22,509 nucleotides of DNA, from assembly GCA_002338885.1 (NCBI GenBank), contig DDJI01000108.1, positions 24,023-46,531 of the forward strand, read 5' to 3'. Source of the stretch: Ruminococcus sp. UBA1828 (lineage in GTDB: Bacteria > Bacillota > Clostridia > Oscillospirales > Ruminococcaceae). Both the position numbers and the translations under genes were made by a program. A model generated the notes under the pieces. It searched no databases. It saw only the letters and a list, made by a program, of their open reading frames with translations, and was not told where the DNA came from. Below, in pieces: positions 7,928 to 14,193 of this stretch (positions are counted from its first letter, which is position 1; every line of letters starts with the position of its first letter).

Positions 7928-8079
7928 CATGTGGATCCGGCGCCCGCCGACCGAAGCATGCGCAGCCGCAGTGTCGATAAAGCGCGTGCGGTGCGGGATG
8001 CATATGTATTTTGTAAGCATATCCAGCATAGTTGTCTTTTTGACCAAAATATCGCTCGGGTTCTTATAGAAAATGTTAA

Positions 8080-8108
8080 TTGAATTGAGCACATTAAATC
8101 GCTATAAT
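8080..8108 (+). promoter_or_regulatory. Sigma-A-type promoter of the second solute-binding lipoprotein gene
   Basis: TTGAAT (8080-8085), a 17-base spacer and TATAAT (8103-8108), about 60 bases before the ATG. It is clearly stronger by consensus than the promoter of the paralog upstream, so the two copies are probably expressed differently. Confidence 0.75.
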
Positions 8109-8169
8109 AATATTAAGACTGGATAAGAAAGTTCACGTGACAAAATAACAATAGAAAGGTGAATCTTTA

Positions 8170-9636
8170 ATGGCAAAAAGAATTTTAACATTAGCTTTGG
8201 CGCTTTTGATGATCTTCGTCTTTGTCGGATGCGGTAAGACCGGACGCGAGGTAGTAAAGGTAACGCTTTCTACCGAGGACTCCGAGGCTATACTTGCAGC
8301 AGCGGGAATAACCCTTCCCGACGCGAAGACCGCCGCAGGCGCTAATTCAACCGTAAGGTTTTTGAGCTGGTATGACCCGTTCCAGAACTACTCCGAGGAC
8401 GAAATAGTCAACACCGGTTACTTTACTTTCCAGGAGAAGTACAACGGACAGGTTGAATGGGTAGAGACCGACTACTCCGAGAGAAAAGATGACCTCGCTC
8501 AGTACGTTCTTTCCGATAACGTCCCCGACTTCACCCCTGCAGGTACATCCAACACCGCTACATACCCCATGAGCTGCATAAAGGGAATGTACGAGCCTAT
8601 AGACGACTACATCGACTATACCGACCCGCTTTGGGCTGATATGGCTGAGGCTGCGGAGTACTTCGCTTTGGGCGATCAGCACTTTGCAATCGTAACAGAC
8701 CTGTCCTATAAGGATGTCGTTCCGTATAACCGCAGAGTTATGCAGGACTGGGGCTTTGACGATCCCGCAGAGCTGTTTGCAAACGACGAGTGGACATGGG
8801 ACGTGTTCTACGACATGTGCACACAGTTCTCCGACCCCGATGAAAACCGCTACGCGCTCGACGGCTGGTACTATGTAAACGGTATCTGCGAGCAGTCTAC
8901 CGGTATCACCATCATTTCAAGGGATGAGAACGGCGACTTCATATCCAACCTCGACAACCCCATCATAGAGGTTGCTGAGAACATGATCTACGACCTGGTT
9001 AAGAACGAGTGCACATACCGTGAGGGCACCGACTACTGGGCAGGAAGAAACGACATGCAGTACGGCGCAGGCGTCAAGGACGGACTCTGCCTGTTCTGGT
9101 TCTGCGACAAAAGCGGATTCACGCTCCCCGTTGATGAGATGAATCAGATCTGGGGCGACATCGAGGCAGGCGAAATCATGTTCGTTCCGCTCCCGAGATA
9201 TCAGGACGGCGACGGCGTGTACTACCTCAACGCAACTCCTTCCGGATACATGATGTGCTACGGCGCAAAGAACCCCGAGGGCGTAGCTCTGTTGGCATCC
9301 TGCGAGAGATTTAAGGTTATAGACCCCACCGTTATCGACGTTGACCGCAGACAGCTTCAGTACAAGTATCTTTGGTCTGAAGAAATGCTCGAAATGCATG
9401 ACACCTGCAAGGACCTCGTATACGACAACGTAGTTATGTTCTACACAGGCGACCTCACCGACAACCTCAACAATATTTACAACAGCATCGACTGGGGCAT
9501 CAACAGAGGCGGCGCTAACACTTCTTGGGCACAGATCAAGGAGCAGAACAGAGAGGCTCTTGATTACTACCTTGATGAGCTGAACTCCTATATCGATGAG
9601 TATGAGGAGTCCGGCGCACTCGGCGACGCGGTTTAA
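8170..9636 (+). CDS. ABC-type extracellular solute-binding lipoprotein (family 1-like), copy 2
   Basis: The product has 488 residues and is clearly a paralog of the protein encoded just upstream, with matching blocks along the whole length, for example EDSEAILAAAGI, PDFTPAGT.NTATYPMSC, DDPAELF.NDEWTWDVFY, NPEGVALLASC.RFKVIDPTV and IKEQNREALDYYLDELN. The lipobox cysteine is Cys21 (VFVGC). AGAAAGGTG precedes the ATG. Differences cluster in the middle (around residues 230-310) and near 420-450, which could shift ligand preference. It has its own promoter and terminator and no transporter partners next to it. The duplication is old enough for the copies to have diverged substantially. Confidence 0.85.
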   Translation: MAKRILTLALALLMIFVFVGCGKTGREVVKVTLSTEDSEAILAAAGITLPDAKTAAGANSTVRFLSWYDPFQNYSEDEIVNTGYFTFQEKYNGQVEWVETDYSERKDDLAQYVLSDNVPDFTPAGTSNTATYPMSCIKGMYEPIDDYIDYTDPLWADMAEAAEYFALGDQHFAIVTDLSYKDVVPYNRRVMQDWGFDDPAELFANDEWTWDVFYDMCTQFSDPDENRYALDGWYYVNGICEQSTGITIISRDENGDFISNLDNPIIEVAENMIYDLVKNECTYREGTDYWAGRNDMQYGAGVKDGLCLFWFCDKSGFTLPVDEMNQIWGDIEAGEIMFVPLPRYQDGDGVYYLNATPSGYMMCYGAKNPEGVALLASCERFKVIDPTVIDVDRRQLQYKYLWSEEMLEMHDTCKDLVYDNVVMFYTGDLTDNLNNIYNSIDWGINRGGANTSWAQIKEQNREALDYYLDELNSYIDEYEESGALGDAV

Positions 9637-9694
9637 GCCACGCATACCGTGCATAACCGTATATAAACATAGCCTGAATAAACATCGTAAACAT

Positions 9695-9729
9695 AACCCC
9701 GCTCGGCGTTTTCTGCCGGACGGGGTTTT
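9695..9729 (+). terminator. Intrinsic terminator of the second solute-binding protein gene
   Basis: AACCCCG (9695-9701) pairs with CGGGGTT (9721-9727), and inner CGGC (9704-9707) pairs with GCCG (9715-9718). A short T-run follows. Confidence 0.8.
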
Positions 9730-9807
9730 GTGTGCATGTATATTCTGTCGGACACGGCATCGGGTACGCTTTCGGTCAATGCGCCGGACTTGATGTTGGG
9801 CATACAT

Positions 9808-9850
9808 AAAAAACCGCCCTGCGCAGACATATGCGAATGCGCAGGGCGGT
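9808..9850 (-). terminator. Intrinsic terminator of the 44-residue membrane peptide gene
   Basis: A perfect 13-base-pair stem (9813-9825 with 9838-9850) is followed, on the minus strand, by six T residues (9813-9808). Its orientation fits only a minus-strand transcript, which supports the small gene at 9906-10040. Confidence 0.88.
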
Positions 9851-9862
9851 CTATTATTCATT

Positions 9863-9904
9863 ATATGCACAACCATGTGCATTTGTGCACATACATGTGC
9901 ATGC
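9863..9904. repeat. Nested palindromic ATGTGCA/TGCACAT units
   Basis: The words TGCACA and ATGTGCA alternate five times, for example ATGCACA-ACC-ATGTGCAT and GTGCACAT-AC-ATGTGCAT. The stretch lies between the stop codon of the small peptide gene and its terminator, so it would be in the 3' end of that message. Confidence 0.6.
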
Positions 9905-9905
9905 G

Positions 9906-10040
9906 TCACGGTTCGAGGTTGTTGTCCACGTCTATATACTTATGCGTTCCGAGACCCAAAGCCTCCGAAACAAGCTTTATAAGCGCTAAAACGGCAGCAG
10001 CCGATGCTAAAAACAAAAATACCTTGCCGAGTTTCTTCAT
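9906..10040 (-). CDS. Small membrane peptide, 44 residues
   Basis: The frame from ATG (10040) to TGA (9906) reads MKKLGKVFLFLASAAAVLAL, then IKLVSEALGLGTHKYIDVDNNLEP. A basic start, one hydrophobic helix (about 6-24) and a polar acidic tail predict a single-pass membrane peptide or an uncleaved signal-anchor. AAGGGTGG lies about seven bases upstream, an extended -10 element sits at 10085-10090, and a strong minus-strand terminator follows. These four independent signals make it a real gene despite its length. The leader contains a palindrome nearly identical to one in the XRE regulator promoter. I do not recognise a family; similar short 'MKK...' anchors occur in clostridia. Confidence 0.75.
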   Translation of the reverse strand: MKKLGKVFLFLASAAAVLALIKLVSEALGLGTHKYIDVDNNLEP

Positions 10041-10057
10041 ACGTAACCACCCTTTTC

Positions 10058-10072
10058 TATACAAGTTGTAAA
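10058..10072. promoter_or_regulatory. Operator-like palindrome in the small peptide leader
   Basis: TATACAAGTTGTAAA contains an 11-base core (TACAAGTTGTA) that is palindromic about its central base. It matches 14 of 15 positions of the reverse complement of the site at 12990-13004. It lies just downstream of the expected transcription start, where a bound repressor would block elongation or initiation. Confidence 0.5.
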
Positions 10073-10084
10073 TTCATTGACTAC

Positions 10085-10090
10085 AGTATA
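10085..10090 (-). promoter_or_regulatory. Extended -10 element for the small peptide gene
   Basis: On the minus strand the sequence reads TGCTATACT: a TG one base before the -10 hexamer. The -35 match (TGTTAA at 17 bases) is weak, as is common for extended -10 promoters. Confidence 0.55.
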
Positions 10091-10134
10091 GCATATATTT
10101 TTTCGGATTAACAGTCCCCCAATATGAATTTTTC

Positions 10135-10163
10135 TTGATTTTTTCTTTAGGGGCGGCTATAAT
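10135..10163 (+). promoter_or_regulatory. Sigma-A-type promoter of the flippase gene
   Basis: TTGATT (10135-10140), a 17-base spacer and a perfect TATAAT (10158-10163). The element overlaps both the upstream in-frame TTG at 10135 and the ATG at 10162, which rules these out as starts of the flippase. Confidence 0.8.
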
Positions 10164-10230
10164 GGAGTGGAATTGCCGCGTCTTTGACGGGACGGCAGGC
10201 GGTATTATTTCGGAAGGCGGGGAAGCAAAG

Positions 10231-11697
10231 TTGTCCGACAGGTCAAAAAGCTATAAAAAGCTCATACTCAACACGCTGACGTTTGCAATCGGATCTTTTG
10301 GCTCAAAGATACTTGTTTTGATACTCGTCCCGCTGTATACCGCGGTGCTTTCTCCCGCAGAGTACGGAACGGTTGACTTAATAGCCCAAACGGCAAACAT
10401 ACTCATCCCGATTTTCACGCTGACCATATCGGAGGCCGCGCTCAGATTCGGACTTGACGCTAAGGACCGCGAACGAAGAAAGCGCATTTATACGGTGTGC
10501 CTGAGGGTTTTGAGCATAGGCCTTGTGCTGATGGCGGCGATATTCCCGCTGCTGTCAAGGCTCGACTACCTGAGCGGCCAGACGCTGACTTTGTATGTGT
10601 ACGTGTGGACGTCCTCACTGCGCCAGCTCAACATGACTTTCGTGCGCGCGCTTGAAAAAGTAAAGCTCTTTGCCCTCGATGGCGTCATATGCACGCTTAC
10701 AATGCTCCTTTTAAATATACTCTTCCTTCTCGGATTTAAGTGGGGCATGACGGGATACCTGTTTGCAATCATACTTTCAGACCTGATATCGAGCCTGTTT
10801 TTGTTCTTCGCGGGACGCCTGTACAGGTACGTCGGCTTCGGAAAGGTGGGCAAGGGTCTTGTAAGGGCTATGCTTAAATACGCGGCGCCGATGATGCCCG
10901 CAACGCTCTTGTGGCTCGTCACAAGCATATCCGACCGCTTCATAGTAAAGCTGTTTCACGGCGAGGAGCTGACCGGAATACTCTCAATAGCATATAAGAT
11001 ACCCACCATACTGACTACGATATTCACAATGTTCTCGCAGGCGTGGAACATGTCCGCGATAAGCGAAAACAGCTCGTCCGGCAGGGACAGATTCTACACC
11101 GAAGTCTTTAGCTTCAACCAGTCGTTTATGTACGTGCTTTCGGCGGGAATACTCCTTCTTATAAAGCCGGTGACGTATATATGGGTGGACAGCGCATATT
11201 TCATATCTTATAGGTACGCGCCGCTTTTGGTGCTTGCAACGGTGTTCACATGCTTTAACGTGTTCTTGGGGTCTGTGTATATAGCTCAGAAGAAGACAAA
11301 GCATACTTTTTACACTTCCCTTGCCGCCGGCGTGATAAATATAATACTGAACTTTGCGCTGATACCGAGGTTCGGCATATACGGAGCGGCGATTGCGACG
11401 TTTGCGGCATACTTTGCGGTGTTCTTTTACAGGCTCTACGACTCAAGGCGGTATATACACTTTGATTTTTCGCTTTCAAAGATACTCACAAACACCGTTT
11501 TGCTCGCATGCATGGTGATACTCAATCAGCTTGATGTAAACCCGTGGCTGTTCTACGGTTCGCTCGGGCTGGTGTTTGTGCTGGTGGTCATGGTCAACAT
11601 CAGGGAGCTTTTGTACATCGCGGTTGCGATGGTTCCCGCAAAAATCCGATCAAAAATAGGCATATTTAAAAAGCTCGAAAAGATAGTTAAGATATAA
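10231..11697 (+). CDS. Wzx-like polysaccharide flippase (MOP superfamily)
   Basis: The product has 488 residues and about 14 hydrophobic segments, normal for lipid-linked oligosaccharide flippases. The N-terminus KLILNTLTFAIGSFGSKILV, followed by PLYTAVLSPAEYGTVDL, is the standard opening of the polysaccharide biosynthesis (RfbX/Wzx) family. The start is TTG 10231, with GGGGA (10218-10222) upstream; earlier in-frame starts lie inside the promoter and would add a tail foreign to the family. It would move undecaprenyl-linked sugar units across the membrane. No glycosyltransferase, polymerase or ligase genes are adjacent, so the polymer is unknown; a role with peptidoglycan or teichoic precursors (MurJ-like) is less likely from the sequence. 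Confidence 0.88.
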   Translation: MSDRSKSYKKLILNTLTFAIGSFGSKILVLILVPLYTAVLSPAEYGTVDLIAQTANILIPIFTLTISEAALRFGLDAKDRERRKRIYTVCLRVLSIGLVLMAAIFPLLSRLDYLSGQTLTLYVYVWTSSLRQLNMTFVRALEKVKLFALDGVICTLTMLLLNILFLLGFKWGMTGYLFAIILSDLISSLFLFFAGRLYRYVGFGKVGKGLVRAMLKYAAPMMPATLLWLVTSISDRFIVKLFHGEELTGILSIAYKIPTILTTIFTMFSQAWNMSAISENSSSGRDRFYTEVFSFNQSFMYVLSAGILLLIKPVTYIWVDSAYFISYRYAPLLVLATVFTCFNVFLGSVYIAQKKTKHTFYTSLAAGVINIILNFALIPRFGIYGAAIATFAAYFAVFFYRLYDSRRYIHFDFSLSKILTNTVLLACMVILNQLDVNPWLFYGSLGLVFVLVVMVNIRELLYIAVAMVPAKIRSKIGIFKKLEKIVKI

Positions 11698-11723
11698 AAA
11701 GCAAGCTTGAAAGGAGAAGAACA

Positions 11724-11984
11724 ATGGCAGAACTCAAGTATGAAATCAAGGAACACATAGGCGTGCTTTCGGAAAACGCAAAGGGCTGGACCAAGGAGGT
11801 AAACCTTGTGAGCTGGAACGACTACGCGCCCAAATACGACATAAGAGAGTGGTCGCCCGACCATACGAGAATGGGCAAGGGCGTGACGCTGAGCACAGAG
11901 GAGTATGAAAACCTCAAAAAGCTCATGATGGGTGAGCCTGTCGATTTAGGCGGCGAAGACGTGGACGAAAGCGAGATACTTTAA
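11724..11984 (+). CDS. YdbC/PC4-family single-stranded DNA-binding protein
   Basis: The product has 86 residues, nearly all PC4 domain: KYEIKEHIGVLSENAKGWTK and NLVSWNDYAPKYDIREW, then MGKGVTLSTEEYENLKKL, followed by a short acidic tail. This is the bacterial relative of the eukaryotic coactivator PC4. The known member from Lactococcus (YdbC) is a homodimer that binds single-stranded DNA; a role in transcription or repair is inferred. AAAGGAG (11711-11717) sets the ATG. It lies 26 bases behind the flippase and before a strong terminator, so it may share that transcript. Confidence 0.92.
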   Translation: MAELKYEIKEHIGVLSENAKGWTKEVNLVSWNDYAPKYDIREWSPDHTRMGKGVTLSTEEYENLKKLMMGEPVDLGGEDVDESEIL

Positions 11985-11992
11985 AAAAACAA

Positions 11993-12032
11993 TCCCCGCT
12001 CCCAAAATCAAAGGGAGACGGGGAATTTTTTT
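11993..12032 (+). terminator. Intrinsic terminator after the YdbC/PC4 gene
   Basis: TCCCCGCTCCC (11993-12003) pairs with GGGAGACGGGGA (12013-12024) with one bulged A, followed by seven T residues. It starts eight bases after the stop. Confidence 0.92.
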
Positions 12033-12087
12033 GATGCTTGATGCATGGCGGGAAACCGTGCGGAATGCGCGCATGTGTGTAGCCCGC

Positions 12088-12204
12088 ATGCAAAGCATGC
12101 GTATGCAAAGCATGTGCGCCGCGCCGACCGCTCATCATTGGTTTCAGCCACCCGCATGTGCCGTTGTTGTTTTTCACCGTGTGCTTTTGCACCGTGCGAT
12201 TTTG
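12088..12204. repeat. Two different 15-bp tandem duplications in one gap
   Basis: ATGCAAAGCATGCGT/ATGCAAAGCATGTGC (12088-12117) and CACCGTGTGCTTTTG/CACCGTGCGATTTTG (12175-12204) are unrelated to each other but share a 15-base period. The first is also internally palindromic (GCATGCAAAGCATGC). They fill the 198 bases between the YdbC terminator and the end of the phosphatase gene; no gene is seen there. Confidence 0.7.
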
Positions 12205-12230
12205 TACCACGCGGGCATGGTCTGCAAGCC

Positions 12231-12908
12231 CTACTTCAAATCATCCGCGCTTGACTCGTAAAAGCTGTCGAACTCCGACGCGCCGTCTTTGGCTTTCGGG
12301 TAGGGCAGCCTGCCCAGAATCTCAAACGCATTTGCTGTCTGCCAAAGCTGCGCCGTGACAAGAACCGAAAATCCCTCACCGAAGTCGCACGCAAACGCGT
12401 TCGGCGAGTACTTGGGAAGCCCGAAGCAGCTTAAAATGTTCATGATTATTCCGCCGTGTGTGACAACTGCCGCGCTGTCATAGCCGTTTTTCATCATGTC
12501 CTCCACGATGAACATCACTCCCTCACAGCACCGCTGTACGACCTTTCTGAGGCTCTCGCCGTTCGGCGGAGGGTTGTCCAGCCCGCCCTTGAGGAACTCC
12601 TTGTAGTCCGGCCTGCCCATAAGCTCCGTCGCCTTTTTGCCCTCAAAGTCGCCGAAATTCATCTCTCGCAGCTCCGGAACCACCCTTGCGTAGCCTTCGG
12701 GATATATAAACGACGCGGTTGCTATGCATCTTTTGAGCGGGCTGACATACACCTTGTCTACGGCGGGGTATGTGAACTCCTCGAGCTTTTTCTCAAGCTC
12801 TTTCCTGCCGCGCTCCGAAATCGGCGACTCCGTTATGCCTATGTATCTGCCTTCTTCGTTTGCCACCGTTATTGCGTGGCGTATAAAATGTATTCTGTAA
12901 CCTTTCAT
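12231..12908 (-). CDS. Histidine phosphatase family protein (phosphoglycerate mutase-like)
   Basis: The product has 225 residues. The start at 12908 (MKGYRIHFIRHA) is chosen over one 57 bases upstream because AGGAGTG precedes it and the family begins at this point. Arg10-His11 form the RH motif (RHA rather than RHG), with Arg60 (SPLKR), Glu82 and His151 (THGG) completing the usual catalytic pocket. NEEGRYIGITESPISERG is the usual substrate-loop region of small phosphatases of the CobC/PhoE kind. The reaction is phosphate-ester hydrolysis through a phosphohistidine; mutase activity is unlikely and the substrate is not readable. It stands alone, divergent from the XRE regulator. Confidence 0.9.
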   Translation of the reverse strand: MKGYRIHFIRHAITVANEEGRYIGITESPISERGRKELEKKLEEFTYPAVDKVYVSPLKRCIATASFIYPEGYARVVPELREMNFGDFEGKKATELMGRPDYKEFLKGGLDNPPPNGESLRKVVQRCCEGVMFIVEDMMKNGYDSAAVVTHGGIIMNILSCFGLPKYSPNAFACDFGEGFSVLVTAQLWQTANAFEILGRLPYPKAKDGASEFDSFYESSADDLK

Positions 12909-12989
12909 GCTTGATCCACTCCTGAAAAATATACATTGTGTACAAATACCCCGCCGCAATTTCATGAATAATGATGCCGCCTGATTCTA

Positions 12990-13004
12990 TTTACAACTTG
13001 TAAA
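12990..13004. promoter_or_regulatory. 15-bp palindrome over the -35 element of the XRE regulator promoter
   Basis: TTTACAACTTGTAAA is a perfect inverted repeat (TTTACAA/TTGTAAA) around one central base. Its left half is the -35 hexamer of the promoter for the XRE gene, so binding there would block RNA polymerase. Autoregulation by the XRE protein is an inference from position. Confidence 0.6.
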
Positions 13005-13018
13005 AACCGATGTATAAT
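12990..13018 (+). promoter_or_regulatory. Sigma-A-type promoter of the XRE regulator gene
   Basis: TTTACA (12990-12995), a 17-base spacer and a perfect TATAAT (13013-13018). Transcription would begin near 13025, giving a leader of about 65 bases. Confidence 0.8.
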
Positions 13019-13090
13019 ATTCACTACGTTGATAAAACACGCGGGATAAAAGGTGTAAATGCGTGAATGTTGAGAACAGGGGTATGAAAA

Positions 13091-13852
13091 ATGAACGAGG
13101 ATTTCTCCAGAATAATGACTCTTTTAAGGAAAGAGCGAAAACTGCCTCAGAAAAAGGTCGCACAGGACCTTGGCATATCGCAGGGACTTTTGTCCCATTA
13201 TGAAAAGGGAAAGCGCGAGTGCGGACTCAGCTTTCTTGTAAAGGCAGCCGACTACTATAACGTGTCCTGCGACTATCTTTTAGGACGCTCGCCCGAACCT
13301 CAGGGCAAGACAATTTCGATATCGGACATACCGGAGGACGACCCGAACCACCGCGACAGGGTCACGCCCGGCACCGTGATGATCGCCTTTAACAAAAAGC
13401 TCGTGATAAACTCGCTTAACGTGCTGTTTTCACTGCTGACGAAATTTAAGAGCGCAGCGGTGATAAAGGAAGCGTCTAACTATGTCATGCTCGCGGTGTA
13501 CAAGGTCTTTAGATATATCTACTCCTCGAACGCGCAAAACGACCAGAACTTTTTTGTGATAGATAAGACTATCGCCCCGTCCGGCTGCGACGCCGCCATG
13601 AGTATGGCGGAGGCAAAGCTGAACGCCGCCCTTAACGGCGTGGAAGTTGACGGCGATGAGGGCGTGTCGGAGGAAGAAGCCCCCGAAATAAACACCGAAA
13701 GCCTTGCTAAGGATTACCCCCAGTACTATTCCTCGACGGTCAACCTCATAAAAAACAGCGAGGCAAAGATAAAAGCCCTTAGTGCATTGAGCGGCGGAGA
13801 GGAACGCCAGACCAAAGCTCATGCAAGCCGCAGCGGGCATGCGGGAAACTGA
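13091..13852 (+). CDS. XRE-family helix-turn-helix transcriptional regulator
   Basis: The product has 253 residues. Residues about 6-63 form an XRE/Cro-C1 helix-turn-helix (MTLLRKERKLPQKKVAQDLG, then ISQGLLSHYEKGKRECGLSF and ADYYNVSCDYLLGRS). The rest (about 90-235) is predicted mostly helical, with an acidic patch around 195-210, and matches no effector domain I recognise; it may mediate dimerisation. AGGGG (13078-13082) at eight bases spacing selects this ATG. The palindrome over its own promoter and the matching site before the small membrane peptide gene suggest it controls itself and that gene. No phage or toxin-antitoxin partner is adjacent. Confidence 0.9.
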   Translation: MNEDFSRIMTLLRKERKLPQKKVAQDLGISQGLLSHYEKGKRECGLSFLVKAADYYNVSCDYLLGRSPEPQGKTISISDIPEDDPNHRDRVTPGTVMIAFNKKLVINSLNVLFSLLTKFKSAAVIKEASNYVMLAVYKVFRYIYSSNAQNDQNFFVIDKTIAPSGCDAAMSMAEAKLNAALNGVEVDGDEGVSEEEAPEINTESLAKDYPQYYSSTVNLIKNSEAKIKALSALSGGEERQTKAHASRSGHAGN

Positions 13853-13874
13853 ATATCCCATGTAATGCTCAATT

Positions 13875-13914
13875 AACGCTGTCAGAGCGGGCAACCCGCA
13901 CCTTTGACGGCGTT
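13875..13914 (+). terminator. Hairpin after the XRE regulator, probable terminator
   Basis: AACGCTGTCA (13875-13884) pairs with the region TTGACGGCGTT (13904-13914), with CGGG/CCCG pairing inside. No proper T-run follows (the next T-rich stretch is TGTGTTTTG at 13919-13927), so termination may be partial. Confidence 0.45.
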
Positions 13915-14090
13915 ATGCTGTGTTTTGCGGCGGATTTATATTATTATATCACCCTCGGCGGCTTATTACAACATCGCCGCGTCGCAGATTCGGCGCAGAC
14001 GGCACAGCGCGTTATATTATGGATTTTGCGGCGCGTATTTTCACGCGGCGCGTTAACAATAGTTTAATCAATTTTTCATCAAACTGTAAT

Positions 14091-14119
14091 TTGACATATC
14101 AGCCATGGCGTAGTATACT
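14091..14119 (+). promoter_or_regulatory. Sigma-A-type promoter of secA
   Basis: A perfect TTGACA (14091-14096), a 17-base spacer and TATACT (14114-14119). It is the best -35 match in the window, with a leader of about 68 bases. Confidence 0.88.
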
Positions 14120-14193
14120 GATAGCATCGCGCGCTTTAATGCATCGAAAGACGGCAGGGTACTGCGGCGTGACAGATTGAAAGGGGTTCAATA

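Larger units (their letters stand above)
13853..14193. other. Gap between the XRE regulator and secA
   Basis: It contains a long hairpin just after the regulator (listed), a second small GC-rich hairpin (CGCGT 14032-14036 with ACGCG 14043-14047) and the secA promoter. One weak open frame (13920-14180) runs across the secA promoter and has no binding site, so I do not call a gene. Confidence 0.6.

Noticed and set aside
7642..7980. Open frame of 112 codons in the gap between the solute-binding protein genes
   Set aside because: It runs through the tandem repeats, has low-complexity repeat-derived sequence and no ribosome binding site.
8917..9909. 330-codon minus-strand open frame antisense to the second solute-binding protein
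   Set aside because: It is a shadow frame of a clearly real gene, has a Val/His/Cys-rich composition typical of antisense frames, and crosses two terminators.
10135..10230. Longer N-terminus for the flippase
   Set aside because: The TTG at 10135 is the -35 element and the ATG at 10162 overlaps the -10 element of a near-consensus promoter; the added residues do not resemble the family.
2388..11697. The MBOAT-like operon and the flippase as one capsule/exopolysaccharide cluster
   Set aside because: No glycosyltransferases, sugar-nucleotide enzymes, polymerase or chain-length regulator are present, and separate transcription units with terminators lie between them.
9637..12230. The several repeat clusters as a CRISPR array or mobile element
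   Set aside because: Repeats are short, of differing sequence and length, with no regular unique spacers, no cas genes, no transposase and no target-site duplication.
13920..14180. 86-codon open frame upstream of secA
   Set aside because: It has no binding site, overlaps the secA promoter and has no coding character.
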